Shown one piece after another: positions 54,099-63,549 of a stretch of DNA of 64,000 nucleotides; within the stretch, counting starts at the first letter, position 1, and every line of letters begins with the position of its first letter. The notes under the pieces are model-generated. The model saw only the letters and a list, made by a program, of their open reading frames with translations. It was not told the origin of the DNA and did not search any database. Source of the stretch: JABHHG01 sp964419445 (GTDB taxonomy: Bacteria; Fidelibacterota; Marinisomatia; SCGC-AAA003-L08; D37C17); contig CAYQPE010000001.1 in NCBI GenBank assembly GCA_964419445.1, positions 1-64,000 of the forward strand, in the 5' to 3' direction. Both the position numbers and the translations under genes were made by a program.

Positions 54099-55033
54099 TA
54101 CTTTGCCTCCATCGTTAAGTTTCTAAAGATGGATTCTAAATTTGCTGAATGAGAAGTCATTTCAGTAATCACCCATTTTGAATTTACTGCATGGTTAAAG
54201 AGTGCTTCACGTGGATCCTCTTGCTTGGGGTACTCAAATTGGACAAAATGTGAACCATTCTTTTGGTCGATATTTTTTAAGGTTAACCCCGGAACAGCTT
54301 CAATCAGTTGGTTGATTCCATCTTGTGAGCAATTTTTAAGTTCAACAGATAACCCAATATTCCCCATAAATCCAGCCATGAGTTCTTCATTTGTTCCGTC
54401 TGCAACTATTTCACCATTATTAATGATGATAATTCTATCTACAGTGGCTTGGATCTCTTGCAAAATATGGCTTGACATAAGCACTAATTTTTCTTTTCCT
54501 AAAGACTTGATAAGCTCTCTGATTTCCACAATTTGATTGGGATCTAATCCTGTAACCGGTTCATCTAAAATTAGTATTTTAGGATCATGAATCATCGCAC
54601 AAGCCAAACCGATTCGCTGTTTATAGCCTTTTGAACAATCTGAAACTTGTTTGTGAATAACCCCTTTCAAGCCACATTGCTCAGATACACGAGATAAAGC
54701 TGCACGGAAATCTTTTCCGTCTATTCCCCGAATATTTGCAGCGAATTCCAACAAGTCATAGACCTTCATTTCGGTATAAAGTGGATTCAACTCGGGAAGA
54801 TATCCAATCTGTTTTTGAATAGAAAGTGGATCATCTTGGATATTTACATTGTTTACTAAAACTTTACCTTGAGTTGGTGTCAAATATCCTGTAATCATTT
54901 TGAGAGTGGTAGATTTCCCAGCACCATTAGCACCTAAAAACCCAACAATTTCACCACCATTAATCTCAAAGTTAATGGATTTTACAGCGTTTACATCACC
55001 GTAATTTTTGGAAAGATTCTTTACTTGAATCAC
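54098..55033 (-). CDS. ABC transporter ATP-binding protein, GldA/CcmA-like
   Basis: 311 residues. Walker A FLGANGAGKSTTLKMITG, Q-loop region QIGYLPELNPLYTEM, signature CSKGYKQRIGLACAMI, Walker B ILILDEPVTGLDPNQ, H-loop MSSHILQEI. A C-terminal ~90-residue extension follows as in GldA-type ATPases. First gene of the four-gene minus-strand operon ATPase-permease-GldG-DUF4340. Confidence 0.94.
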   Translation of the reverse strand: MIQVKNLSKNYGDVNAVKSINFEINGGEIVGFLGANGAGKSTTLKMITGYLTPTQGKVLVNNVNIQDDPLSIQKQIGYLPELNPLYTEMKVYDLLEFAANIRGIDGKDFRAALSRVSEQCGLKGVIHKQVSDCSKGYKQRIGLACAMIHDPKILILDEPVTGLDPNQIVEIRELIKSLGKEKLVLMSSHILQEIQATVDRIIIINNGEIVADGTNEELMAGFMGNIGLSVELKNCSQDGINQLIEAVPGLTLKNIDQKNGSHFVQFEYPKQEDPREALFNHAVNSKWVITEMTSHSANLESIFRNLTMEAK

Positions 55034-55102
55034 AGAGAACTCCCCCTATTTTATGTGTTAAGACTTAATCAAATAAATTGAACAAAAAATGTTCCAAAAT
55101 TT

Positions 55103-55798
55103 TTAGCTATCTTCTTTTACAAAGGCTTGACCATCCCAAGAAAAGCCTTCATACTCAAAGCCTCCAAAGTCATCAGTAGAAGTTATTTCTTTTTGTGCAA
55201 TATATCGAATAAACTCACCTTTTACTGCTTTTCCAAAGTGACCAGCAGCAGTTTTTTTACCTTTATTGATAACCAAGAAATCAACAGTTGTTACATTATC
55301 GCTGGCCTTATAGGCTTTTCGGTGAACTTGTGGCAATAGGTCAATAATTTTGTCTTCTTCAGCCAATGCCTCAGTCAGTACAGGATTCCAATGATGTTGC
55401 AATGACAATACATTCATTTTCAATTTATAATCTGGGATTAATGTTTTTGGTGTTACCATTCCGAATAATCCACTAAAGATGAGTGTGTGTTCATCTAAAA
55501 AGCTCTGAGCTTTTTTATCTAAAGTATGCCAATCAATATGTTCGTAAACAACACCCGTATATCTTTCTATTGCCAATGCGCATCGGCTTTTAAAGATGTC
55601 CTGATTTTGTCGATGGAAAATCATGGCCTTTTCAGGAGATGTACCATATACTGAACGAAGGTCTTCGTCATCGATTAATCCCAGTAATCGAACTACTTGA
55701 TTTACATGGCGGTCAAATTTAAAATTTGTATCTGAAAATACAATTTCTTGTGGCTTTATTTTTGCTTTTCCCTCACTTGGCGGAATAAGATATTTCAT
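55103..55798 (-). CDS. yaaA: YaaA family peroxide-stress protein
   Basis: 231 residues (DUF328). Starts KYLIPPSEGKAKIKPQE, the family signature, with YTGVVYEHIDWHTLDKKAQS, FGMVTPKTLIPDYKLKMN and HFGKAVKGEFIRYIA. In E. coli YaaA limits free iron and DNA damage under peroxide and binds DNA. Alone between the ABC operon and the TPR gene. Confidence 0.92.
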   Translation of the reverse strand: MKYLIPPSEGKAKIKPQEIVFSDTNFKFDRHVNQVVRLLGLIDDEDLRSVYGTSPEKAMIFHRQNQDIFKSRCALAIERYTGVVYEHIDWHTLDKKAQSFLDEHTLIFSGLFGMVTPKTLIPDYKLKMNVLSLQHHWNPVLTEALAEEDKIIDLLPQVHRKAYKASDNVTTVDFLVINKGKKTAAGHFGKAVKGEFIRYIAQKEITSTDDFGGFEYEGFSWDGQAFVKEDS

Positions 55799-55896
55799 TA
55801 ATTCTCCCTGAAATTATCAAAATTTGTAAATATGTAAAAATTTATGGAGGCAAATTTACAATTTTTTACCGTTTTATTGGGCTAAATATTCAGATT

Positions 55897-58158
55897 TTAA
55901 TTGGTAAAAATATGCTGATTCAATGAATCGTGTAAATCCATATCTAACATGTAGAGTATATTTAACTTCTTTTTTGCTTCTCTAACTTTATTCAACTTTA
56001 GATATGTTAGTGCCAGTTCATAGTGGCTTTTAGGGTCATCAGGATTTATTCGCAAAGCTCGTTTAAGAGATTTTGCAGCTTCTTTATATTCACTTAATCC
56101 GAAGTTACATACACCTAAATAATAGAGGGTTCTATAATCATCAGGATTAATTTCATAGGCCTGCTCAAATGCAAATTTAGCCATAACATACTCATGAGTG
56201 TGTAAGTATGATTCTCCCAACATGAACCATGCAATTGGATCTTGGGGGAATACTTGAATAAATTCAGTGAGCAGTTGAATGGTAAGTCTATTAACTCCCA
56301 TTTCCTTATATGCTATGGCCAATTGATATTTAATTTCATGGTCATTTGGTGATAGTTCAAGGGCATCTTGAAAGGCAATAGCTGCCTGCATAAACTGTCC
56401 CATACTACCATAGGCTACGCCCAGTTGATAAAACATATTTACCGATGGATCATCACAACTAATTGCATCTAAAAAATAGGCTATGGCATCTTCAAATTGA
56501 TTGTCTTCCATGGAAATAATGCCTAATCGATAATGTACATTTACATCTTCTTCATTCATTTCTAGCACTTTTTCATAAGAAGATTTTGCTTTTTTATGCT
56601 CTTTTAAGCTCCAATATGATTCTGCAATTGCCATGTGATAATTTATTTCATCGGGTTTGTGCTCAAGCAAACGCTGATAAGTATCAATTGCTTCGGGATA
56701 CCGTTTTTGGTCAATAAAAATATGACCTAATGCTTTCAATACTTGGGTACTATCTGGTTCAAGAATTATAAAATCACGTAATGGTTCCATGGCGGCTTTT
56801 AAATAATCTGTACGATATAAAAGCATACCTAAACGGTAATGTACATCTCTTATTTCTGGAGCAAATTTTCTAGCAGATGTATAAGATTCTATTGCCTTTT
56901 CAACGTTTAGAATGTCCTCATAAATATTTCCCAATAAATAATGAGCAAAGCCATTTTCATTATTAATTTTTACAGTACGATTTAGGGCCTCTAATGCACG
57001 GGTTTGATTATTGGTTTTATGATAAGATAATCCCAAATAAAAGTAAGTATCTTCATTGTCAGGGTCTAGCATTAACGCTTGTGTTAACATTTGAATTGCC
57101 TGTTTATAATCTTCTATCGCAACCAATGCAAATCCTGCAAAATAATAGGCTTGATGATGGTAAGGATTTAACTCCAAAACTTTTGAATAAGCACGAATAG
57201 CATCATCAAATGATTCCAATTGCAACAAACAATTTGCTACTCCAAAATATGCATCCTCAATATTTGGATTTCTCCAAATAACTTTTTGATATTGAAACAA
57301 TGCATCAATCCAATTTTCTTCGTCAAATAAATAATTAGCAAGGAGTTGTATTCCTCTATAATCATTTGGGAAATTTTGGATGTACTCTTCAACATGCGTT
57401 TTTGCGAATGTAGAATCACCCATCTCATGAGAAATAAGGGATAGGAAGAACTGCGTCCCTTTCGACGTTGTATCCTTTGACTCAATTTCAAAGAACGCAT
57501 CAATCAATTTATTGCGTTGGAGAGAATCTTCTATTGAAAAGGATTCAAAGTAATCTAAATCTAAATTTGAAGTTTGAAGCAAAAGTGCTTGTGAAAAACT
57601 TTCTGCAGATTGTGTAAATAATCCTCTATCTAAAAATGTATAGCCAATCTCAATAAGTTCGATTGCTGAGTCTTCTTCGGAAAAATCTTCTTCTATTTCG
57701 GTTTCAGTAATGCCACGCACTAAGTAGGGATCATTTACAGCGGAAAGTGATTCTAGTTTTAAAATGGTAGAGTCAGCTTGGGTAGTATCTCCTAAGGTAA
57801 TTTGGGTCTTTAACAGATTTGTAAGTACCTTTTGTAATTCTTGTTGGCCATATATAATATTTAGCTCAAATACATTCATTGCCTTATAAAAGTACAATTT
57901 TGCATATTCATCCTCACCTAAATATTGATAGATACTTCCAATTTTATTGTAAGTATTGGCAAGCCTTGCATTTGAATTATCATAAACAGCCTCTTCTTGT
58001 TCAAGGATGCTCAAATAAATTGTAAGTGCAATATTGTAATCTTGATTTTCAATTAAGATATCAGCCTGTTCTCTCAAAGATTCTATAGATGAGAAATCAT
58101 AGCTTTCTGTTGCAAATACAATGCTGAAAAATAATATGATTAAATTCTGAAATTTCAT
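55897..58158 (-). CDS. Exported TPR-repeat protein
   Basis: 753 residues. A signal peptide (NLIILFFSIVFATES) and then about 17 tetratricopeptide repeats across the length, with typical units such as AYFGVANCLLQLESFDDAIR, HYRLGMLLYRTDYLKAAMEP and TLYYLGVCNFGLSEYKEAAK. An acidic stretch (TEIEEDFSEEDSAIELIEI) lies near residue 155. No enzyme domain. It likely acts as a periplasmic or surface scaffold for a complex. Transcribed alone, divergent from bolA. Confidence 0.88.
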   Translation of the reverse strand: MKFQNLIILFFSIVFATESYDFSSIESLREQADILIENQDYNIALTIYLSILEQEEAVYDNSNARLANTYNKIGSIYQYLGEDEYAKLYFYKAMNVFELNIIYGQQELQKVLTNLLKTQITLGDTTQADSTILKLESLSAVNDPYLVRGITETEIEEDFSEEDSAIELIEIGYTFLDRGLFTQSAESFSQALLLQTSNLDLDYFESFSIEDSLQRNKLIDAFFEIESKDTTSKGTQFFLSLISHEMGDSTFAKTHVEEYIQNFPNDYRGIQLLANYLFDEENWIDALFQYQKVIWRNPNIEDAYFGVANCLLQLESFDDAIRAYSKVLELNPYHHQAYYFAGFALVAIEDYKQAIQMLTQALMLDPDNEDTYFYLGLSYHKTNNQTRALEALNRTVKINNENGFAHYLLGNIYEDILNVEKAIESYTSARKFAPEIRDVHYRLGMLLYRTDYLKAAMEPLRDFIILEPDSTQVLKALGHIFIDQKRYPEAIDTYQRLLEHKPDEINYHMAIAESYWSLKEHKKAKSSYEKVLEMNEEDVNVHYRLGIISMEDNQFEDAIAYFLDAISCDDPSVNMFYQLGVAYGSMGQFMQAAIAFQDALELSPNDHEIKYQLAIAYKEMGVNRLTIQLLTEFIQVFPQDPIAWFMLGESYLHTHEYVMAKFAFEQAYEINPDDYRTLYYLGVCNFGLSEYKEAAKSLKRALRINPDDPKSHYELALTYLKLNKVREAKKKLNILYMLDMDLHDSLNQHIFTN

Positions 58159-58286
58159 GTTGAATCCGTGTGGAAAAATTACCGCTGTTAAAACATCTTC
58201 AAAAGGTCATAAATCCAAAAATATAACCTATGCTTGTAGGAGATGTAAGTTCCGTTCTAATTTTGCCCTTTCAATAAACAGGTTTT

Positions 58287-58532
58287 ATGACGGAAGAAGA
58301 CGTAAAAGGAAGAATATCATCAGCTTTTAATGATGCAAAAATTCAAGTAATTGATACTACTGGGACAGGAGATCATTTCAGTGCAGTAGTAATTTCTGAT
58401 AAATTTGATGATAAATCTCTAGTTCAACGGCATCAGATGGTGTATGCCTCAGTTTCCGATGTACTGACAGGGGAATTGCATGCACTTCAACTAAAAACAT
58501 TTACCCTTGAAGAATGGGAAAAACAGCAATAA
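58287..58532 (+). CDS. BolA/IbaG family protein
   Basis: 81 residues: EEDVKGRISSAFNDAKIQVI, then TGTGDHFSAVVISDKFDDKS and VQRHQMVYASVSDVLTGELH, which give the BolA fold, with His residues for iron-sulfur sharing with monothiol glutaredoxin. Length and the C-terminus fit the IbaG/BolA2 subgroup. The stop shares a base with the DAHP synthase start (TAATG). No glutaredoxin gene in the window. Confidence 0.92.
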   Translation: MTEEDVKGRISSAFNDAKIQVIDTTGTGDHFSAVVISDKFDDKSLVQRHQMVYASVSDVLTGELHALQLKTFTLEEWEKQQ

Positions 58533-59878
58533 TGAAAAGTTGGAACCCTTCATCTTGGCAAAAATTTCTTGCTGAACAACAACCTCAATGGAAAGATGAT
58601 TCATTGTATGATAAGGTGATTAATGAGATTTCTCAATATCCCCCATTGGTGTTTGCTGGAGAAGTTCGCACATTAAAAAAACATTTAGCCGATGCTGCCC
58701 AAGGAAACGGTTTTCTTATTCAAGGTGGAGATTGTGCAGAAACTTTCCATGATTTTAAAGCAAATTCTATCCGTGATAAGTTAAAAATTCTACTTCAAAT
58801 GTCAGTGGTGCTTACTTATGGTGCTTCATGTAATGTAGTTAAAGTTGGACGAATTGCGGGGCAATTTGCAAAACCACGTAGTTCAAATATTGAAAGTAGA
58901 AACGAATTAGAATTGCCCTCTTATAGAGGTGATGCAGTAAATGATATTGAATTTAATGAAACTTCACGAACGGCAAACCCCAAACGCCTTTTAAAAGCAT
59001 ATAATCAATCTGCAGCAACGCTTAATTTATTACGAGCATTTACCTTGGGTGGATTTGCAGACTTGAATAAAGTGCATCTTTGGAATCAGGAATTTATTAC
59101 CAATTCAGCATCAGGCGAAAAATATGAAAAAATTGCAACAAGTATTGATGATGCATTAAAATTTATGAATGCTGTTGGAATAACCTCCGATAATCATTCC
59201 CATTTAAGAATGGCAGATTTATATACATCACATGAAGCATTATTATTAGGTTATGAACAAGCACTCACTCGTGAGGATTCAATTTCAGGGGATTGGTATA
59301 ATTGCTCTGCTCACTTCTTATGGATTGGTGATAGGACTCGTCAAATAGAAGGATCACATGTTGAATTTTTATCTGGTGTTAAGAACCCCATTGGTATAAA
59401 GGCTGGACCTTCTTTAACACCAAAAGAATTGGTAAAATTATCTCAAAAATTGAATCCAGATAATGAATGGGGACGTCTTTCGGTAATAACCCGTATGGGT
59501 GCAGAAAGTATTAGTGAATATTTACCACCATTAATTGAAGAAGCAAAAAAAGAAGGGCTTAATCTTTTATGGGTGTGTGATCCTATGCACGGAAATACTT
59601 ATAAAACAGAGCTTGGCTTCAAAACACGTCATTTTGATACTATTCTAAAAGAAATTCAACAATTTTTTGCGATCCACAATGAATTGGGTACAGTGCCAGG
59701 CGGCGTACATTTTGAGCTCACTGGAGATAATGTTACCGAATGTTTAGGTGGATCACAAGATATCAGTGATTTTGATTTAAAAGATCGCTATGAAACGGCT
59801 TGCGACCCACGACTCAACAATGAACAAAGTTTGGAATTAGCATTTCTAATTACAGAACTACTTCGAAATAATAAGTGA
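58532..59878 (+). CDS. Class II 3-deoxy-7-phosphoheptulonate (DAHP) synthase
   Basis: 448 residues from ATG 58532; an upstream in-frame ATG at 58514 lies inside bolA and is less likely. Plant/actinobacterial class II form: opening WNPSSWQKFLAEQQPQW, QGGDCAETFHDFKANSIRDK, GRIAGQFAKPRSS, SAHFLWIGDRTRQIEGSHVE, CDPMHGNTY, GGVHFELTGDNVTECLGGSQ. Metal ligands Cys, His, Glu and Asp are in these motifs. First step of aromatic amino-acid synthesis. Overlaps the prolyl oligopeptidase start by 4 bases. Confidence 0.96.
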   Translation: MKSWNPSSWQKFLAEQQPQWKDDSLYDKVINEISQYPPLVFAGEVRTLKKHLADAAQGNGFLIQGGDCAETFHDFKANSIRDKLKILLQMSVVLTYGASCNVVKVGRIAGQFAKPRSSNIESRNELELPSYRGDAVNDIEFNETSRTANPKRLLKAYNQSAATLNLLRAFTLGGFADLNKVHLWNQEFITNSASGEKYEKIATSIDDALKFMNAVGITSDNHSHLRMADLYTSHEALLLGYEQALTREDSISGDWYNCSAHFLWIGDRTRQIEGSHVEFLSGVKNPIGIKAGPSLTPKELVKLSQKLNPDNEWGRLSVITRMGAESISEYLPPLIEEAKKEGLNLLWVCDPMHGNTYKTELGFKTRHFDTILKEIQQFFAIHNELGTVPGGVHFELTGDNVTECLGGSQDISDFDLKDRYETACDPRLNNEQSLELAFLITELLRNNK

Positions 59879-61983
59879 AGCATATTTCCGTAATATTTGG
59901 GTGTATTTTAATTATGTCATGCATGATAAATTCTAAGTCACATTTTAATTATCCATCTACAAAGCGAGTGTCTCAAGTAGATGACTATTTTGGAACTAAA
60001 GTGGAAGATCCATATCGTTGGTTAGAAGATTTAGATTCAAAAGAAGTATTAAGCTGGGCACATTCTCAACAAGATTTTACTCAAGATTATTTAAATAAAA
60101 TTCCATTTACATCAAAGATTGAAAAAAAGCTTAAAGCAAAATGGAATTATGAGCGCATGAGCATGCCATTTCGTAAAGGAAATAGATTTTTTTATTATCA
60201 AAATTCGGGACTTCAAAATCATTCTGTTTTATACTACAAAGATGGACGTGAAGGTGAGGAAAAATTACTATTAGATCCTAATACCTTTAGCAAGGATGGT
60301 TCAAAATCATTATCCATGACAAGTGTGAGTAAGGATGGTAGATATATTGCCTATGGCATATCCCAAAGTGGAAGTGATTGGGATGAATACTTTGTCTTTG
60401 ATATTGAAGAGAAAAAAAAATTAAATGACCATTTGAAATGGATAAAGTTTTCTGATGCATCATGGTTACCAGATGGAAGCGGTTTTTATTATAGTCGTTA
60501 TCCCCAACCTTCTGGTGATGAATATGAAGATCAAAACCAGCATAATAAGCTCTATCTCCATAAATTGGGTGAGGACCAACAGCTAGATAAGTTGGTTTAT
60601 GAAGATGAGAAAAATCCAGATTATGGATTTTATACCTTTGTAACTGAGGATGAGCAATATCAAATTTTGGGAATATGGTCAGGGGCAAATGACCAAAATC
60701 AATTGTTTTATCGTCGCTTTAATAGTGATGAAGAATTTATACCTATCATCAATGAATGGCTCAGTGATTTTAGTTATAAATTTAATTTTGGTGATGAATT
60801 TTATATCTCTACTAAGTACAATGCACCCAATGGTAAATTAATGAAATTTAATATTTCGAATCCTGCTTTAGATCAATGGGAAACTGTAATTCCTGAAAAG
60901 GAGGATGTTTTACAAGGATTAAGAATTGCAAACAAGAATAAATGGATTGCCACTTATAATAAAGATTTAGCTGATATTGTACATGTATATAATCTCCAAG
61001 GGAGTTTTATAAAAGAAATTGAACTACCAGATTTTGGTTCAGTAGGCTTTTCAGGTAGATGGGATGATGCTACTATTTTTTATTCATTTTCATCATATTT
61101 ATATCCCAATACAATTTATACATTAGATTTAAATTCATTTGAATCAACTCAATATTGGACAACAAATAAAATTCAAAAAACGGATGAATATATTTTAAAA
61201 CGTGAATTTTATTCGAGTAAAGACGGAACGAAAATCCCCATGTTTATCTTACATAAGAAGAACATGAATCTAGATGGAAACAATCCAACTTATTTGTACG
61301 GCTATGGTGGATTTAACGGAAGTGTTTCCCCATATTTTTCAGTCTCAAGATTAACATGGTTAGAACTGGGAGGTGTGTTGGCATTTCCAGCTTTACGTGG
61401 GGGTGGTGAATATGGTGAAGCATGGCATCAAGCAGGGATGTTAGATAAAAAACAAAATGTATTCGATGACTTTATTTATGCAGCAGAATATTTAATTAAT
61501 GAAAAATATACATCACCAGAAAAATTAGCTATTGGTGGCGGTAGCAATGGTGGACTCCTCGTATCTGCATGCATGCTTCAACGCCCAGATTTATTTACTG
61601 CAGTAGATTGTTCAGTTCCTGTAACAGATATGCTTCGTTTTCACAAGTTTACCATTGGCTGGGCATGGGTACCTGAATATGGTAGCTCCGAAAATGAAGA
61701 GCACTTTAAATTTTTGATTGAATATTCACCGGTTCATAATGTGAAGAAAAAGAAGTACCCATCAATTATGATTTCAACTGGAGATCATGATGATAGAGTG
61801 GTACCATCACATTCGTATAAATTGGCTGCTGAATTACAACACAAAAATAGAAGTGAAAGACCCATGTTCCTTCGTGTACACGGTAAATCAGGACATGGTG
61901 CAGGGAAGCCTACCAATCAAGTCATTAAAGAAATTGCAGAGACTTGGGCTTTTTTATTGTTTGAAATGGGTGTTACTATTTAA
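59875..61983 (+). CDS. Prolyl oligopeptidase (S9A), lipoprotein-like
   Basis: 702 residues with a GTG start overlapping the previous stop (GTGA). A lipobox-like N-terminus (FGCILIMSCM) suggests attachment in the periplasm or outer membrane. Beta-propeller domain follows from KVEDPYRWLEDLDSKEVLSW. The C-terminal alpha/beta hydrolase holds YGYGGFNGSVSPYFS, Ser in AIGGGSNGGLLVSAC, Asp in STGDHDDRVVPSHSY and His in GKSGHGAGKPT: a complete triad. It cuts short proline-containing peptides after Pro. It fits with the peptide importer and aminopeptidase P elsewhere in the window. Confidence 0.95.
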   Translation: MKHISVIFGCILIMSCMINSKSHFNYPSTKRVSQVDDYFGTKVEDPYRWLEDLDSKEVLSWAHSQQDFTQDYLNKIPFTSKIEKKLKAKWNYERMSMPFRKGNRFFYYQNSGLQNHSVLYYKDGREGEEKLLLDPNTFSKDGSKSLSMTSVSKDGRYIAYGISQSGSDWDEYFVFDIEEKKKLNDHLKWIKFSDASWLPDGSGFYYSRYPQPSGDEYEDQNQHNKLYLHKLGEDQQLDKLVYEDEKNPDYGFYTFVTEDEQYQILGIWSGANDQNQLFYRRFNSDEEFIPIINEWLSDFSYKFNFGDEFYISTKYNAPNGKLMKFNISNPALDQWETVIPEKEDVLQGLRIANKNKWIATYNKDLADIVHVYNLQGSFIKEIELPDFGSVGFSGRWDDATIFYSFSSYLYPNTIYTLDLNSFESTQYWTTNKIQKTDEYILKREFYSSKDGTKIPMFILHKKNMNLDGNNPTYLYGYGGFNGSVSPYFSVSRLTWLELGGVLAFPALRGGGEYGEAWHQAGMLDKKQNVFDDFIYAAEYLINEKYTSPEKLAIGGGSNGGLLVSACMLQRPDLFTAVDCSVPVTDMLRFHKFTIGWAWVPEYGSSENEEHFKFLIEYSPVHNVKKKKYPSIMISTGDHDDRVVPSHSYKLAAELQHKNRSERPMFLRVHGKSGHGAGKPTNQVIKEIAETWAFLLFEMGVTI

Positions 61984-62115
61984 TCCCCTTCATCTTCGGC
62001 AAATTTTTTAAAATTCTCCATAAACTGTATAAGCTATTTGATGTATTACATGATAGCATTATTATAAATTTACCTGTTTAATTCTATGAATTTTTTATTA
62101 TTATTGGAGCAATTT

Positions 62116-63447
62116 ATGGCAAATGTAAATATCAATGGTTATGGAGATAACCTCACTATAAACGGAACACGAATAGGAGACTTGTCACCCAAAGGTCACG
62201 AAGAAATTGAGAAAAAAATGGGAGGTCAAAACTATAAACCATTAGATAATGTAGTGGTTTCTCATGTTCAAGATTCATCAACGCTGATTTGTAGAAAACC
62301 AGATCCAAACAATATAAATAAATTTATTGAAGAAGAATTAACTGACGGTTTATGTTGCTATTCAGCAGTTAATCAAGGGCAATTAAACCAATCGATTGTT
62401 GATGCTGTAGTGAAGCATTTAACCGAAGAAAAGCTCCCCACAGTACCACGTTCAATTCGCCATAAATATATGAGTGCATTTCTCATGGCAGTTACTGGTA
62501 TTACCGAAATGGATCGGGTGGTACCTAAAGTTGCAGGGGTTGAAGCACCAGAGCTGATGTTTAAGCTATCAAGACGATGGGGATATGAAGTAAAAGGCAT
62601 TCCAGCAAATGAGGCAATTGTGGTGGCCGCTAGGGGGAATTTTCATGGACGCTCTATGACTGCAATTTCATTGTCTGATGACCCAGATGCAAAAGAAAAC
62701 TTTGGACCATTTGTACCTGGGATTGATTTAGTTCCATTTAACAATATTGATGCATTAGAGACCTTATTTAAAGAAAAGGGTGATAAAATTGCATCGTATT
62801 TAGTTGAACCAATCCAAGGTGAAGCGGGTGTCATTGTACCTGATGAAGATTATTTCAAGAAAGTTCGTCAACTTTGTGATGAACATAATATCCTTTTGGC
62901 CATGGATGAGGTACAAACAGGTTTTGGTCGTACAGGAGAAAATTTTGCCCATCAGTTATTTGGGATAAAACCAGATTTGATGGGTTGCGGTAAAGCTGCT
63001 GGTGGAGGAATTTTACCTGTATCTTTTGTAGCGGGACGTGATGATGTAATTGGAGTGCTTACACCAGGGTCAGAAGGTTCAACTTTTGGAGGTTATCCAT
63101 TAGCATCGGTAGTTGCTGTTTATGCGATAAAAGCAATGGTAGATGAGAATCTTGCAGAATGTGCAAGAATAAGGGGAGCGCAATTGCTAAACCATTTCGA
63201 AGATATTAAAGCAGAATTTCCAGACAAAATTAAAGAAGTTCGGGGACGCGGACTTTTAACTGCGTTTGAAATGCAAAATTCACCCCAATTGGATGGGCAT
63301 ACAGTGTCTGTTGAATTATTGAATAGAGGGGTTTATGCAAAGGAAACTCACCATAGCACGGTAAGAGTTGCTCCAGCATTAACAATTCAGGCTTGGCAGA
63401 TTGATAATATTGCAGAAGCGATAAGAGATGTTATAAAAGCACTTTAA
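62116..63447 (+). CDS. Class III aminotransferase, ornithine aminotransferase-like
   Basis: 443 residues from ATG 62116, with TTGGAG 6 bases before it; an ATG at 62086 lacks a site. Similar to ornithine-oxo-acid aminotransferase: SAVNQGQLN-type opening, VAGVEAPELMFKLSRRWGYE, GNFHGRSMTAISLSDDP, EPIQGEAGVIVPDEDYF, AMDEVQTGFGRTGENFA, the PLP Lys in MGCGKAAGGGILPVSF and EGSTFGGYPLASVVAVYAIK. The usual NTG before VEA reads VAG and the later N is Tyr, so substrate may differ from ornithine. PLP enzyme of amino-acid catabolism. Confidence 0.85.
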   Translation: MANVNINGYGDNLTINGTRIGDLSPKGHEEIEKKMGGQNYKPLDNVVVSHVQDSSTLICRKPDPNNINKFIEEELTDGLCCYSAVNQGQLNQSIVDAVVKHLTEEKLPTVPRSIRHKYMSAFLMAVTGITEMDRVVPKVAGVEAPELMFKLSRRWGYEVKGIPANEAIVVAARGNFHGRSMTAISLSDDPDAKENFGPFVPGIDLVPFNNIDALETLFKEKGDKIASYLVEPIQGEAGVIVPDEDYFKKVRQLCDEHNILLAMDEVQTGFGRTGENFAHQLFGIKPDLMGCGKAAGGGILPVSFVAGRDDVIGVLTPGSEGSTFGGYPLASVVAVYAIKAMVDENLAECARIRGAQLLNHFEDIKAEFPDKIKEVRGRGLLTAFEMQNSPQLDGHTVSVELLNRGVYAKETHHSTVRVAPALTIQAWQIDNIAEAIRDVIKAL

Positions 63448-63468
63448 ATCAAACTGCAACTTAAACTC

Positions 63469-63500
63469 TAAATCCCCTCTTTTGAGGGGATTTTTTTACG
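63469..63500 (+). terminator. Intrinsic terminator after the aminotransferase
   Basis: Stem AATCCCCTC (63471-63479), loop TTTT, stem GAGGGGATT (63484-63492) followed by a T-run. Confidence 0.9.
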
Positions 63501-63549
63501 CCAATTTACTTTTCAATATAATTTCTTTTTTAATAACTTACCCATTCAC

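Noticed and set aside
51334..55033. Evidence that the organism glides
   Set aside because: GldA/F/G-like genes alone occur in many non-gliding bacteria, and the rest of the gliding set is absent here.
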